A DNA stretch of 64,000 nt from TMED27 sp964350695 (GCA_964350695.1 CAYGKM010000002.1:1-64000); one strand, 5' to 3'; counted from the first letter of the stretch, positions 51,639 to 59,524 are shown. Notes: generated from the sequence alone by a model not told the origin. Numbers and translations: made by a program.

Positions 51639-52712
51639 ATGTCTGGTAATCGTTTCGGAACATTATTTCAGTATCAAAGCTTTGGCGAGAGCCACGGGCC
51701 TGCTATTGGTTGCGTGGTTGATGGTGTGCCGCCGCGCATAAAGCTGGACGAGGCGTATATTCAAGGGTTTTTGGATAAGCGCAAACCTGGGCAAAGCCGC
51801 CACACGACGCAGCGCAAAGAGCCCGATGCGGTTGAGATTCTCTCTGGTGTATTTGAAGGGCAGACGACGGGCGCGCCTATTGGCTTGCTGATCCGTAACC
51901 AAGACCAGAAATCAAAAGATTACGGCGATATCAAAGATAAGTTTCGCCCCGGCCATGCGGATTATACTTACCATGAGAAATACGGCATTCGCGATTATCG
52001 CGGCGGCGGGCGGTCTTCTGCGCGCGAGACTGCGAACCGCGTTGCGGCGGGGGCTATTGCGCGTAAAGTACTGGAGAGCCAGATTGGCAAGGGCGTGAAA
52101 ATTCGCGCCGCTGTCGTGCAGGTCGGGACGCAGCATATAAATTACGATAATTGGGATTGGAAGCAAGTTGAGAAAAACCCGCTTTGGCTTCCTGATGCGA
52201 AGGCCGTAGCCGAGTTTGAAGCGTATTTGGACGGCGTGCGAAAAAGCGGCTCATCAGCCGGAGCGGTTGTTGAGGTGCATGCGAGCGGCATTCCTGCGGG
52301 TCTCGGCGCGCCTGTGTATGACAAGCTGGACGCGGATCTCGCCAAGGCGATGATGAGCATTAACGCCGTGAAGGGCGTGGAGATTGGCGCAGGGTTTGAG
52401 GCCGTGGAGCTGGGCGGCGAAGACAACGCCGATGAAATCCGCAAAGGTAAGAAGTTTCAGTCCAATAATGCGGGCGGTATTTTGGGCGGCATATCTTCGG
52501 GGCAGGATATTGTTGTGCGCGTGGCGTTTAAGCCCACGAGTTCTATCCTGATGCCTGTGAAGACGATTGATAAAAAAGGCAAAGAAACCGACATCATCAC
52601 CAAAGGCCGCCATGATCCATGTGTTGGATTGCGCGGTACGCCTGTTGTTGAGGCGATGATGGCGTGCGTGCTTGCCGATCATTGGCTTCGTCACAAGGCG
52701 CAGTGTCTTTAA
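51639..52712 (+). CDS. aroC: Chorismate synthase
   Basis: The 357-residue FMN enzyme converts EPSP to chorismate at the end of the shikimate pathway. Signatures: SFGESHGPAIGCVVDG, RGGGRSSARETANRVAAGA and GIPAGLG. TATACT lies 4 nt before the ATG at 51639, so this too may be leaderless. It is followed by the GIY-YIG element. Confidence 0.98.
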   Translation: MSGNRFGTLFQYQSFGESHGPAIGCVVDGVPPRIKLDEAYIQGFLDKRKPGQSRHTTQRKEPDAVEILSGVFEGQTTGAPIGLLIRNQDQKSKDYGDIKDKFRPGHADYTYHEKYGIRDYRGGGRSSARETANRVAAGAIARKVLESQIGKGVKIRAAVVQVGTQHINYDNWDWKQVEKNPLWLPDAKAVAEFEAYLDGVRKSGSSAGAVVEVHASGIPAGLGAPVYDKLDADLAKAMMSINAVKGVEIGAGFEAVELGGEDNADEIRKGKKFQSNNAGGILGGISSGQDIVVRVAFKPTSSILMPVKTIDKKGKETDIITKGRHDPCVGLRGTPVVEAMMACVLADHWLRHKAQCL

Positions 52713-52715
52713 ACA

Positions 52716-52742
52716 CATTTGCTTTCCCTGCGAAAGCAGGGA
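52716..52742 (+). repeat. Left inverted repeat of GIY-YIG element 1
   Basis: CATTTGC, 3 nt, then the hairpin CCCTGCGAAAGCAGGG (6-bp stem, GAAA loop) and A. The reverse complement at 53042-53068 matches it at 25 of 27 positions. Confidence 0.85.
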
Positions 52743-52752
52743 CCTTATTCTT

Positions 52753-53037
52753 ATGAAACAATATAGTGTTTATATTCTAACCAATTTTACCAAGACGGTT
52801 TTATATATTGGTTTTACAGGGAATCTTAAGCAGCGTGTTTTACAACATAAGGCTTATGAGGTTGAAGGATTTACCAAAAAATATAAGGTAAGCGTATTGA
52901 TCTATTTTGAAGCGTTTGAGGATGTTAACGAGGCCAAAGCCAGAGAGCGGGCTTTGAAGAAATGGAAGCGGGTATGGAAAGAAGAGCTTATTGGTGCTTC
53001 TAATCCGGAGTGGAATGAAATAATAATAGACGGATAA
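52753..53037 (+). CDS. GIY-YIG nuclease-domain protein 1 (94 residues)
   Basis: The protein consists of one GIY-YIG domain (VYILTNFTKTVLYIGFTGNL, with the second Y-I-G as YIGFT). A catalytic Arg sits in LKQRV and a Glu in YFEAFEDVNEAKARE. It belongs to the small stand-alone UPF0213/YhbQ-type group with a C-terminal NPEWNE tail. It sits between inverted palindromes, so it may be part of a mobile or palindrome-maintaining unit. A second paralogue (57164-57454) is about 40% similar by eye and has a different palindrome. The start ATG at 52753 is chosen over 52672, which lies in aroC. Confidence 0.9.
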   Translation: MKQYSVYILTNFTKTVLYIGFTGNLKQRVLQHKAYEVEGFTKKYKVSVLIYFEAFEDVNEAKARERALKKWKRVWKEELIGASNPEWNEIIIDG

Positions 53038-53041
53038 AAGA

Positions 53042-53068
53042 TCCCTGCTTTCGCAGGGACGGCAAATG
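53042..53068 (-). repeat. Right inverted repeat of GIY-YIG element 1
   Basis: Inverted copy of 52716-52742, with CCCTGCTTTCGCAGGG and GCAAATG at the outer end. It ends 7 bp before the sppA start codon. Confidence 0.85.
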
Positions 53069-53075
53069 GAACACT

Positions 53076-54953
53076 ATGAAACGCCCATTCAAACAGCATC
53101 GTCCGCTTTTTTCTAAGCCTCCTGTCCCTAAGGCGGGGCGCAGGGATTGGGTTTCTAAAATCGCGCAAGGATTTTGGGCGGGGTTGAAGCGCCTTGCGAT
53201 GGTGATCGGCCTTGTGCTGATGTTCAATGCGGTGTTGGTGTTTTTGATTGTGCCTTTGGTGGCGCCGAAATCTTCCGCGCCGTCTTTACCGAAAGAAATT
53301 GTGCTGTTCCTTGAATTTGAAGGCTCTCTTGTTGATGTGCCGCCAGCGGCGAGCTTTGCAGATCCGTTCGCGGAAGAATCTTTAACTGTGCGGGAAGTGG
53401 TTGATGCGCTGGACGCGGCGGCGGGTGATAAGCGGGTTAAGGGCGTGCTTGCGCGGATGCGGGCTGGCAATTTCTCGATGACGCAGGTTGCGGAAATTCG
53501 CGCAGCATTAAAACGCTTTAGAGCGGCGGGGAAGTTTGCCCATATTTACAGTTCGTCTTATGGTGATGGCGGCGGTTTGGGGCGGTATTATCTGGCTTCG
53601 GCGTTTGATGAAATTTGGATGCAGCCTCTCGGCATCGTGAGTATTTCAGGGGTTCATGCGGAAATGCCGTTCTTGCGCGGCGCGCTTGATAAGGCGGGTA
53701 TTACGCCGCAATTCTATCAGCGTAAAGAATATAAGACCGCGTATGAAAATATCACGAACCGCAGCATTTCTAAAGAAAATGAAGAGATGGTGCAGCGCCT
53801 GATCAATGACATTCGTTTTGAGATTCTGGAGACTATCCCTGCGGAGCGCGGGATGTCTTTGTCTGAATTTGAGACGCTGGTGAATAAGGGGTTATTTACG
53901 GCGGAAGAAGCGCTGGAAGCGGGGCTTATTACGCATATGGATTACGGCGATGTGCTGCTTGATAATGTTGCGGAAGTCCTTACAGGTGAGCGGGATTACG
54001 AGAAGGTCAATCTTGTGAATATGCGCGATTATGCGGATATCGGCCTCGCGCATTCAGGCGATAGCTTGATGGGATTTGGCAAGCCGAAAGTGGCGCTTGT
54101 TTACGCGGTGGGCGCGATTATGCCGAGCGGCGGGTCGGCCCCGCCCGGTCTTGGCGGCGGCGCGGTAGCGGCGGCGGATAAGATTGCGCCTGCGATTTTT
54201 GATGCGGCGCGCGATGATGATATCGGCGCGATTGTACTGCGGATTGACAGCCCCGGAGGATCGCCTGAGGCCTCAGAGAGTATTTTGCGAAGCATCGAAA
54301 AAGCGCGTGAAGCGGGAAAGCCCGTGATTGTATCTATGGGTTCGACGGCGGCATCGGGCGGGTATTGGATTGCGGCTTATGCGGATAGAATTTTTGCATT
54401 GCCGACGACCTTGACCGGATCGATTGGTGTGGTTGGCGGTAAGTTTTCGTTCGGAGATTTGGCGAAGAAGATCGGCGTGAATTTTGAAGAGATTAGTTGG
54501 GGCAAGAACTCCGGTATGTGGTCTATGGCGAGCCCCTTTGATGCGAGCGAGGCGGAGCGCGTGAATGCGATGCTGGATAATGTGTATAAGAATTTTGTTG
54601 CGCGCGTGGCGAAGGGCCGCAAGATGAGCGAAGCGGATGTAGACGCGGTTGCGGGCGGGCGCGTCTGGACAGGGCGTCGGGCGCTTGAAAAGGGTTTGGT
54701 GGACGAGATGGGCGGTCTTGATGAGGCGCTTGATTATGCTGCCGTGACGCTGGGCGGGGAAAGCCAGAATGATGTGAGCGTTGTTGTGTTGCCAAAACCC
54801 AAGACGTCATTGGAGAGATTTATCGCGCTGCTTGAAGGGCAGGTGAGCTTCCAAAACCAGATTAAAGATATTGTTGCGCCGATTTCGAATGTTTTGAACG
54901 TGCAGCAAAATCCGCAGCATTATATGACGTATGAAAACCTTCGGGTGGATTAG
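53076..54953 (+). CDS. sppA: Signal peptide peptidase SppA (67-kDa type)
   Basis: The 625-residue membrane protease degrades leftover signal peptides. One N-terminal membrane segment (residues 37-62) is followed by two tandem S49 domains. The N-terminal domain holds the catalytic lysine (YQRKEYKTAYE), and the C-terminal domain the nucleophile serine (STAASGGYWIAAYADRI). Length matches E. coli-type SppA. Its upstream region is the right end of GIY-YIG element 1, so the element may have altered its ribosome site. Confidence 0.96.
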   Translation: MKRPFKQHRPLFSKPPVPKAGRRDWVSKIAQGFWAGLKRLAMVIGLVLMFNAVLVFLIVPLVAPKSSAPSLPKEIVLFLEFEGSLVDVPPAASFADPFAEESLTVREVVDALDAAAGDKRVKGVLARMRAGNFSMTQVAEIRAALKRFRAAGKFAHIYSSSYGDGGGLGRYYLASAFDEIWMQPLGIVSISGVHAEMPFLRGALDKAGITPQFYQRKEYKTAYENITNRSISKENEEMVQRLINDIRFEILETIPAERGMSLSEFETLVNKGLFTAEEALEAGLITHMDYGDVLLDNVAEVLTGERDYEKVNLVNMRDYADIGLAHSGDSLMGFGKPKVALVYAVGAIMPSGGSAPPGLGGGAVAAADKIAPAIFDAARDDDIGAIVLRIDSPGGSPEASESILRSIEKAREAGKPVIVSMGSTAASGGYWIAAYADRIFALPTTLTGSIGVVGGKFSFGDLAKKIGVNFEEISWGKNSGMWSMASPFDASEAERVNAMLDNVYKNFVARVAKGRKMSEADVDAVAGGRVWTGRRALEKGLVDEMGGLDEALDYAAVTLGGESQNDVSVVVLPKPKTSLERFIALLEGQVSFQNQIKDIVAPISNVLNVQQNPQHYMTYENLRVD

Positions 54954-54964
54954 CTCCCCCGCGT

Positions 54965-55821
54965 TTAATCCCGCAATAATTTTTCCAGAACCGTATAGAT
55001 ATCGCGGTAGCTCATCATAATATGATCGGGCGTGTAGCCTTTTTCGATGACCGCGGCAGCGGCGTTTAGGGCATATGCGATCGGCACGACCTTGCAGGGG
55101 AGTTCTTTTTTCGCGTTGAGCGCGGCGATCACGTCTTTGTGGCGATCGCCGATATACCACAGCACGTCTTTATCCGTGGGGGTGATGTTCATTTCGCGCA
55201 GTGCCATCAGCAGGCCTTGCGGGTTGGGTTTGGATTTTTCGATATCTTCGCGGAAGATGGTGACGGGGAAGTACGCATCGAGGCCGAATTTCTTTACGAT
55301 ATCGAGGCCATAGCCTTTGCCGAGGCCGTTGCTGACCAAGGAGATCGGCACATTGTTACGCTTGAGGAGGGCGAGCACGGAATATATGCCGGGGCACGGC
55401 TCGACGAGGAGTTCGATATCTTTGCGGCGCAGCTTGTGGATGGCTTTGTGGACGAGGATGGATTTGGCGGGTTTCACGGGTTCATCGGGCGGCGGCAGGA
55501 TGATCGGTCCTTGCGCCTTGCGGTCAAACAGCCACATCCATAGCCGCGAGATTTTAAACGCTGCGTCGTCCAGCCACTCCATAACCCCTAACATGCGCGG
55601 GTTGAGGTGGCGCACGGTTGTGCCGTCCATATCGAANNNNNNNNNNNNNNNNNNNNNNNNNNNNNNNNNNNNNNNNNNNNNNNNNNNNNNNNNNNNNNNN
55701 NNNNNNNNNNNNNNNNNNNNNNNNNNNNNNNNNNNNTAACCCCTAACATGCGCGGGTTGAGGTGGCGCACGGTTGTGCCGTCCATATCGAAGATCACTAT
55801 TGTTGGCTTGGGTAAGGTCAC
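54965..55821 (-). CDS. HAD-superfamily hydrolase (intact if the spurious gap is removed)
   Basis: The reading frame is broken by 100 N at 55637-55736, but the 55 bp on each side of the gap are identical (55582-55636 and 55737-55791). Removing one copy and the N run restores a continuous 233-residue frame from ATG 55821. Motif I is VIFDMDGTT, motif II SLVSNGLG, motif III KSNPQGL-like with KSKPNPQGLL, and motif IV WYIGDRHKDV. Substrate unknown; the TVRHLNPR start is unusual. Neighbouring sppA converges with an 11-bp gap. Confidence 0.85.
55582..55636. repeat. 55-bp contig overlap, left copy
   Basis: Identical to 55737-55791 across the N gap; lies in HAD coding sequence. Best explained as a shared assembly overlap. 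Confidence 0.95.
55637..55736. other. 100-N scaffold gap (probably artificial)
   Basis: Exactly 100 N, a default scaffolding length. It is flanked by identical 55-bp ends, which suggests no sequence is missing. Confidence 0.97.
55737..55791. repeat. 55-bp contig overlap, right copy
   Basis: Second copy of 55582-55636; see that entry. Confidence 0.95.
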
Positions 55822-55831
55822 TTCATTTGTC

Positions 55832-55897
55832 TTTTCACGTTGTTACTCGATCACTCGCGTATAGTTTATACGCCACGTTCCTCGTGCCTAGTGAAAA
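55832..55897. repeat. Hairpin repeat, copy A
   Basis: A 66-bp unit bounded by TTTTCAC and GTGAAAA, with an inner GCGTATA-GTT-TATACGC hairpin. Shares GTTGTTACT and TGCCTAGT with copy B at 60830-60898. Lies between the minus-strand HAD and CDF genes. Confidence 0.75.
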
Positions 55898-55948
55898 AAC
55901 AAAGCAAGTAACATTATGGTTTATTTGAGCGGGCGATATTTTCATTAT

Positions 55949-56890
55949 TTAAGTGTGGATACCGTGAACCTTGTGGCGGGTATCGTATGTGTCGCCTTCA
56001 GGATCAATATGGATCAGGATTTCCGCTTTGGGAAATTGTTCTAGGATAGAGTATTCCAAATCGCGGGAAATGCCATGCGCTTTTTCCAAGGAAAGGCTGC
56101 CATCCATTTCTACGTCAAAGCTGATATGGACGCAGGTGCCGGAATACCATGTGCGCAGGTCGTGCATGCCGATGATGGCGGGGTTGGCGTTTATGAGGGC
56201 TATGATCTTCTGGCGGTCTTCCTCGGGGATTTCACGATCCATGAGCATGTCGGCGGCTTTTTTGCTGATGCAAATTCCTGTGTAGGCCATATAGGCGGCG
56301 ATGGACAGGCCGATCAGCGTGTCGATAATCACCCATCCGTTATAAAGGTTTATGAGGGCGGCGATGATGACCCCGCCATTGATAAGGATGTCGGCGGTGT
56401 AGTGCTTGTGATCGGCTTCCAGCGCGAGGGAGCCTGTTTCGGCGATGGCGCGTTTTTGGATGGTGGTGAGGAGGAATGTGAGGGCGACGGCGACGAGCGA
56501 TACGCCGATGACGAGGGCGTGGGATTCGATGGCGGTTTCGCGGGTGGCGCGCAAAGCGGTTTCGAAGATGATGAAGGCGGCCGCGCCGATGAGGATTGAG
56601 CCTTCGAGGAGGGCGGAGAAGCCCTCGGCTTTGCCGTGGCCGAAGCGGTGGTCCTCGTCTGCGGGCTTTAGTGACAGGGCGATCGAGTAATATGCGACGA
56701 CGGAGATCATGATATCGCCGATGGAATCGGTGAGGGAGGCGAGCATCGCGCCGGAGTTGCTGGTCAGCGCGGCGTAGGATTTGAGGATGATGAGCGCGGA
56801 GACGATGGCGAGCGCCCATTTCGCGGCGGTGAGCGCGGCGGCGGGGTCGCTTGGGGCGGCGTGTTTTTGATCGTCGTATTTATGTTTCAT
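55949..56890 (-). CDS. Cation diffusion facilitator family transporter (FieF-like)
   Basis: The 313-residue protein has about six membrane helices and a cytoplasmic C-terminal domain. Metal-site residues: DSIGD in helix 2, the HRFGHGKAEG loop, and the HxxxD pair in LEADHKHYTADIL of helix 5. CDF proteins export Zn, Fe or other divalent metals against proton. The start at 56890 (MKHKYDD) is preferred because the longer frame from 56965 reads improbable sequence. Metal identity is not determined by sequence alone. Confidence 0.93.
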   Translation of the reverse strand: MKHKYDDQKHAAPSDPAAALTAAKWALAIVSALIILKSYAALTSNSGAMLASLTDSIGDIMISVVAYYSIALSLKPADEDHRFGHGKAEGFSALLEGSILIGAAAFIIFETALRATRETAIESHALVIGVSLVAVALTFLLTTIQKRAIAETGSLALEADHKHYTADILINGGVIIAALINLYNGWVIIDTLIGLSIAAYMAYTGICISKKAADMLMDREIPEEDRQKIIALINANPAIIGMHDLRTWYSGTCVHISFDVEMDGSLSLEKAHGISRDLEYSILEQFPKAEILIHIDPEGDTYDTRHKVHGIHT

Positions 56891-56955
56891 ATGCCCGCAT
56901 TTTAGCGGTTTTTTGCGGGGTGTCGAGGGAAGATGCGGGGATGGTTTAGGAAAGT

Positions 56956-57011
56956 GGACCAGCATTTCGGACTAAGTCCGCTTTTTTAGGGATTTGCGGG
57001 AATGTTGGTCC
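56956..57011. repeat. Long imperfect hairpin with inner terminator-like stem
   Basis: Outer arms GGACCAGCATTTC and GGGAATGTTGGTCC enclose a perfect CGGAC-TAA-GTCCG stem followed by CTTTTTT on the plus strand. No plus-strand gene ends here. It may terminate an unrecognised RNA or be a relic of an element. Confidence 0.5.
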
Positions 57012-57096
57012 GGTTTTTGAGGGCGCTGCGTCAGGGCAAAAATTTAAACGAACGGCATCATTTTAGGAATTTATTCATATTTTGTCAATAGGTAGG

Positions 57097-57162
57097 CTGC
57101 TTCGTCGCTGCGCTTCTCGCAGTGACGGTTCGGAAACTGTCACTGCGAGCGAAGCGAAGTAG
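57097..57162. repeat. Palindromic repeat, element 2 left unit
   Basis: Inverted arms CTGCTTCG...CGCAGTGAC and GTCACTGCGAGCGAAGCGAAGTAG (read in blocks) surround TTCGGAAA. The unit ends 1 nt from the stop codon of GIY-YIG gene 2. Confidence 0.85.
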
Positions 57163-57163
57163 T

Positions 57164-57454
57164 CTATTGAATTATATCATCATATAAATCACGCCATTCA
57201 GGGTTCATGCTTTCGATGAGTAATTCTTTCTTTTTGCGTGAGCCGCCTTTGATTTGTTTTTCGCGAAGGATCGCGTTTTCCATGTCTTCGAATTGTTCGT
57301 AATAGACGAGGGTTTTGCAGTTGTATTTGCTGGTGAAGCCTTTGGTGGCTTCGCTTTTATGCTCGTATATGCGTTTCGGGAGGTTGGAGGTGACGCCAGT
57401 GTAGAGCGTGCCGTTTTTCTTGTTGGTGAGAATGTATATTGCGGGGGATTTCAT
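57164..57454 (-). CDS. GIY-YIG nuclease-domain protein 2 (96 residues)
   Basis: One GIY-YIG domain: AIYILTNKKNGTLYTGVTSNL, RIYEH with the catalytic Arg, VYYEQFEDMENAILREKQIK with the Glu, then the C-terminal NPEWRDLYDDI. In this copy the second motif is Y-T-G, as in many UPF0213 proteins. It is a paralogue of the gene at 52753-53037 but lies between repeats of a different family (GTCATTGCGAG type). A role tied to those repeats is inferred from this recurring arrangement, not shown. Confidence 0.92.
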   Translation of the reverse strand: MKSPAIYILTNKKNGTLYTGVTSNLPKRIYEHKSEATKGFTSKYNCKTLVYYEQFEDMENAILREKQIKGGSRKKKELLIESMNPEWRDLYDDIIQ

Positions 57455-57465
57455 TTGGGTATTTT

Positions 57466-57536
57466 GTCATTGCGAGCGTAGCGAAGCAATCCTTATGCGT
57501 TTTAGATTGCTTCGTCATTTCATTCCTCGCAATGAC
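57466..57536. repeat. Palindromic repeat, element 2 right unit (GTCATTGCGAG family)
   Basis: GTCATTGCGAGCGTAGCGAA with GCAATCC forms the left arm; GATTGCTTCGTCATT with CTCGCAATGAC forms the right arm. The right arm codes for the last residues (RHCEE) and stop of dxs. This sequence type is widespread in bacterial genomes. Confidence 0.85.
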
Positions 57537-59466
57537 GGAGGATGTGTTTTGCCGTCAACCCTGCTTCCTCATATTGCTTCTTTGGATCGTCGTGATCTTG
57601 GAAGGTGTCGGGGAGGGTGAGGGTTCTGACTTTTAGGCCGCCGAGCAGATCGTTGTTTGCGAGGAAATCCAGAACATAGGAGCCGAAGCCGCCGATTGAG
57701 CCTTCTTCGATTGTGATGAGGGTGGAATGGGTTTGGGTGAGCTGTCTTATCAGGGCTTCATCGAGGGGTTTGGCGAAGCGGGCATCGGCGATTGTGACGG
57801 TTTGGCCTTTGGCCTCCAGCATTTTTGCGGCTTTGAGGCACTCCGCCAAGCGCGTGCCGTAGCTTAGAATAGCGATGGATTGCTTCCCGCTTCGCATTTG
57901 CTCGCGGTTCGCAATGACGGGAGAGGTGTAGACGATGCGGCCTTTGCCGATCTCCAGGATTTCGGGGTCTTCCGGAAGCGCAACGCCTGTGCCTTCGCCG
58001 CGGGGGTAGCGCAGGGCGATGGGGCCGCTATCATGCGCGGCGGCGGTGGCGACCATGCGCGCAAGCTCGGCTTCATCGCTTGGCGCCATGAGGGTGAAGT
58101 TGGGGAGGCAGCCGAGATAGGCGATATCGAAGCTTCCTGCGTGGGTTTGGCCGTCTGCGCCGACGAGGCCTGCGCGGTCGATCATAAATCTTACGGGCAG
58201 GTTTTGGATGGCGACATCGTGGACGACTTGGTCGTAGCCGCGCTGAAGGAACGTGCTGTAAATGGCGACGAAAGGTTTGTGCCCTGACGCGGCCATTCCG
58301 GCGGCGAAGGTGACGGCGTGTTGTTCGGCGATGCCGACATCAAAGGTGCGATCGGGGAATTCATAGCCGAATTTATCTAGCCCTGTGCCATCGGGCATGG
58401 CGGCGGTTATGGCGACGATTTTATCGTCTTTTCGCGCTTCTTTGATGAGTTGGCCTGCGAAGACGCCTGTATAGCTTGGGGCGCTTGGGGTTGATTTGGC
58501 TTGCTCGCCCGTGACGACATCGAATTTTTTTACGCCGTGCATTTTGGAGGGGGAGGCCTCCGCGGGGGCGTAGCCTTTGCCTTTTTGCGTTTTGGCGTGG
58601 ATGAGGATTGGCCCTTGGGTTTTGCCATCGCGGATGTTGCGCAGGATGGGCAGGAGCTGGGCGAGGTCGTGGCCGTCAACGGGGCCGATATAGTAAAAGC
58701 CCATTTCCTCGAAGAATGAGCCGCCGCCAACAGCGACGCGCACGCCTTCTTCGGCGCGTTTGGCGGCATGGCGGATGGGCGTGGGCAGGATATCCATGAG
58801 CTTTTTGCCTGCTTCGCGGGCGCCGATATAGGATTTTGAGCTGACGAGTTTGGTGAGGTATCGCGACATTGCGCCGACGGGCGGGGCGATGGACATTTCG
58901 TTGTCATTCAGGATGACGATGAGTTTGGATTTGTTTGCGCCGGCGTTGTTCATGGCCTCGTATGCCATGCCCGCGGACATTGCGCCGTCACCGATGACGG
59001 CGATGACGTTTTTATCTGTGCCTGCGAGGTCGGAGGCGACGGACATGCCCAGACCTGCGGAGATGGAGGTGGAGGAGTGCGCCGCGCCGAAGGGGTCGTA
59101 TTCGCTCTCGCTTCGTTTGGTGAAGCCGGAAAGCCCGCCGCCTTGGCGGAGCGTGTGGATTTTATCTTTGCGTCCTGTCAGGATTTTATGGGGGTAGCAT
59201 TGGTGGCCGACATCCCAGATGAGCTTGTCTTCGGGGGTGTTGAAGACGGCGTGGATGGCGACGGTGAGTTCGACCACGCCGAGGCCTGCGCCGAGGTGGC
59301 CGCCTGTTTTGGACACGGCGTTGATGGTGGCTTGGCGGACTTCATCGGCAAGCCGGATGAGCTGCGCATCGGTCAGGGATTTCATGTCGGCAGGGGAGTT
59401 TACGCGATCGAGGATCGAGGTCGGGGCTTGCGCCTGCGGTTCGCGATGTTCTTTTGCTTGTGCCAT
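57520..59466 (-). CDS. dxs: 1-deoxy-D-xylulose-5-phosphate synthase
   Basis: The 648-residue TPP enzyme condenses pyruvate and glyceraldehyde-3-phosphate, the first step of the MEP isoprenoid pathway. GDGAMSAGMAYEAMNNAG is the TPP motif, DRAGLVGADGQTHAGSFD the transketolase-like middle block. It has an in-frame insertion of about 15 residues around residues 515-530 (PVIANREQMRSGKQS) encoded by a palindromic repeat, and its final RHCEE and stop codon come from a second repeat copy. Both lie near or after the catalytic parts, so activity is probably kept. Usual cluster partners ispA and xseB lie upstream. Confidence 0.97.
   Translation of the reverse strand: MAQAKEHREPQAQAPTSILDRVNSPADMKSLTDAQLIRLADEVRQATINAVSKTGGHLGAGLGVVELTVAIHAVFNTPEDKLIWDVGHQCYPHKILTGRKDKIHTLRQGGGLSGFTKRSESEYDPFGAAHSSTSISAGLGMSVASDLAGTDKNVIAVIGDGAMSAGMAYEAMNNAGANKSKLIVILNDNEMSIAPPVGAMSRYLTKLVSSKSYIGAREAGKKLMDILPTPIRHAAKRAEEGVRVAVGGGSFFEEMGFYYIGPVDGHDLAQLLPILRNIRDGKTQGPILIHAKTQKGKGYAPAEASPSKMHGVKKFDVVTGEQAKSTPSAPSYTGVFAGQLIKEARKDDKIVAITAAMPDGTGLDKFGYEFPDRTFDVGIAEQHAVTFAAGMAASGHKPFVAIYSTFLQRGYDQVVHDVAIQNLPVRFMIDRAGLVGADGQTHAGSFDIAYLGCLPNFTLMAPSDEAELARMVATAAAHDSGPIALRYPRGEGTGVALPEDPEILEIGKGRIVYTSPVIANREQMRSGKQSIAILSYGTRLAECLKAAKMLEAKGQTVTIADARFAKPLDEALIRQLTQTHSTLITIEEGSIGGFGSYVLDFLANNDLLGGLKVRTLTLPDTFQDHDDPKKQYEEAGLTAKHILRHCEE
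57877..57923. repeat. Palindromic repeat inserted in frame inside dxs
   Basis: On the minus strand it begins CGTCATTGCGA and ends GAAGCAATCC, as in the GTCATTGCGAG repeats at 57466-57536, with extra bases in the middle. It translates in frame as PVIANREQMRSGKQS and adds residues at a spot where Dxs proteins are normally shorter. Confidence 0.75.
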
Positions 59467-59524
59467 GGTTGGGCTGTTTTACACTATGAGGTAGGTTAAG
59501 TGCAAAGAGTTTCGGTGCTTTTTG

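Noticed and set aside
52672..52752. Longer N-terminus for GIY-YIG protein 1
   Set aside because: It runs back into aroC and across the inverted repeat; the ATG at 52753 begins the domain directly.
52726..53057. Possible CRISPR-like repeats
   Set aside because: Only two copies, inverted relative to each other, enclosing a gene. No direct repeats or spacers and no cas gene.
54965..55630. HAD gene starting at the internal ATG (MDGTT)
   Set aside because: This start would cut off the first HAD motif; the apparent break is caused by the artificial N gap.
56340..56819. Open frame inside the CDF transporter gene, Arg/His-rich
   Set aside because: Shadow frame of the CDF gene, low-complexity product, no start signal.
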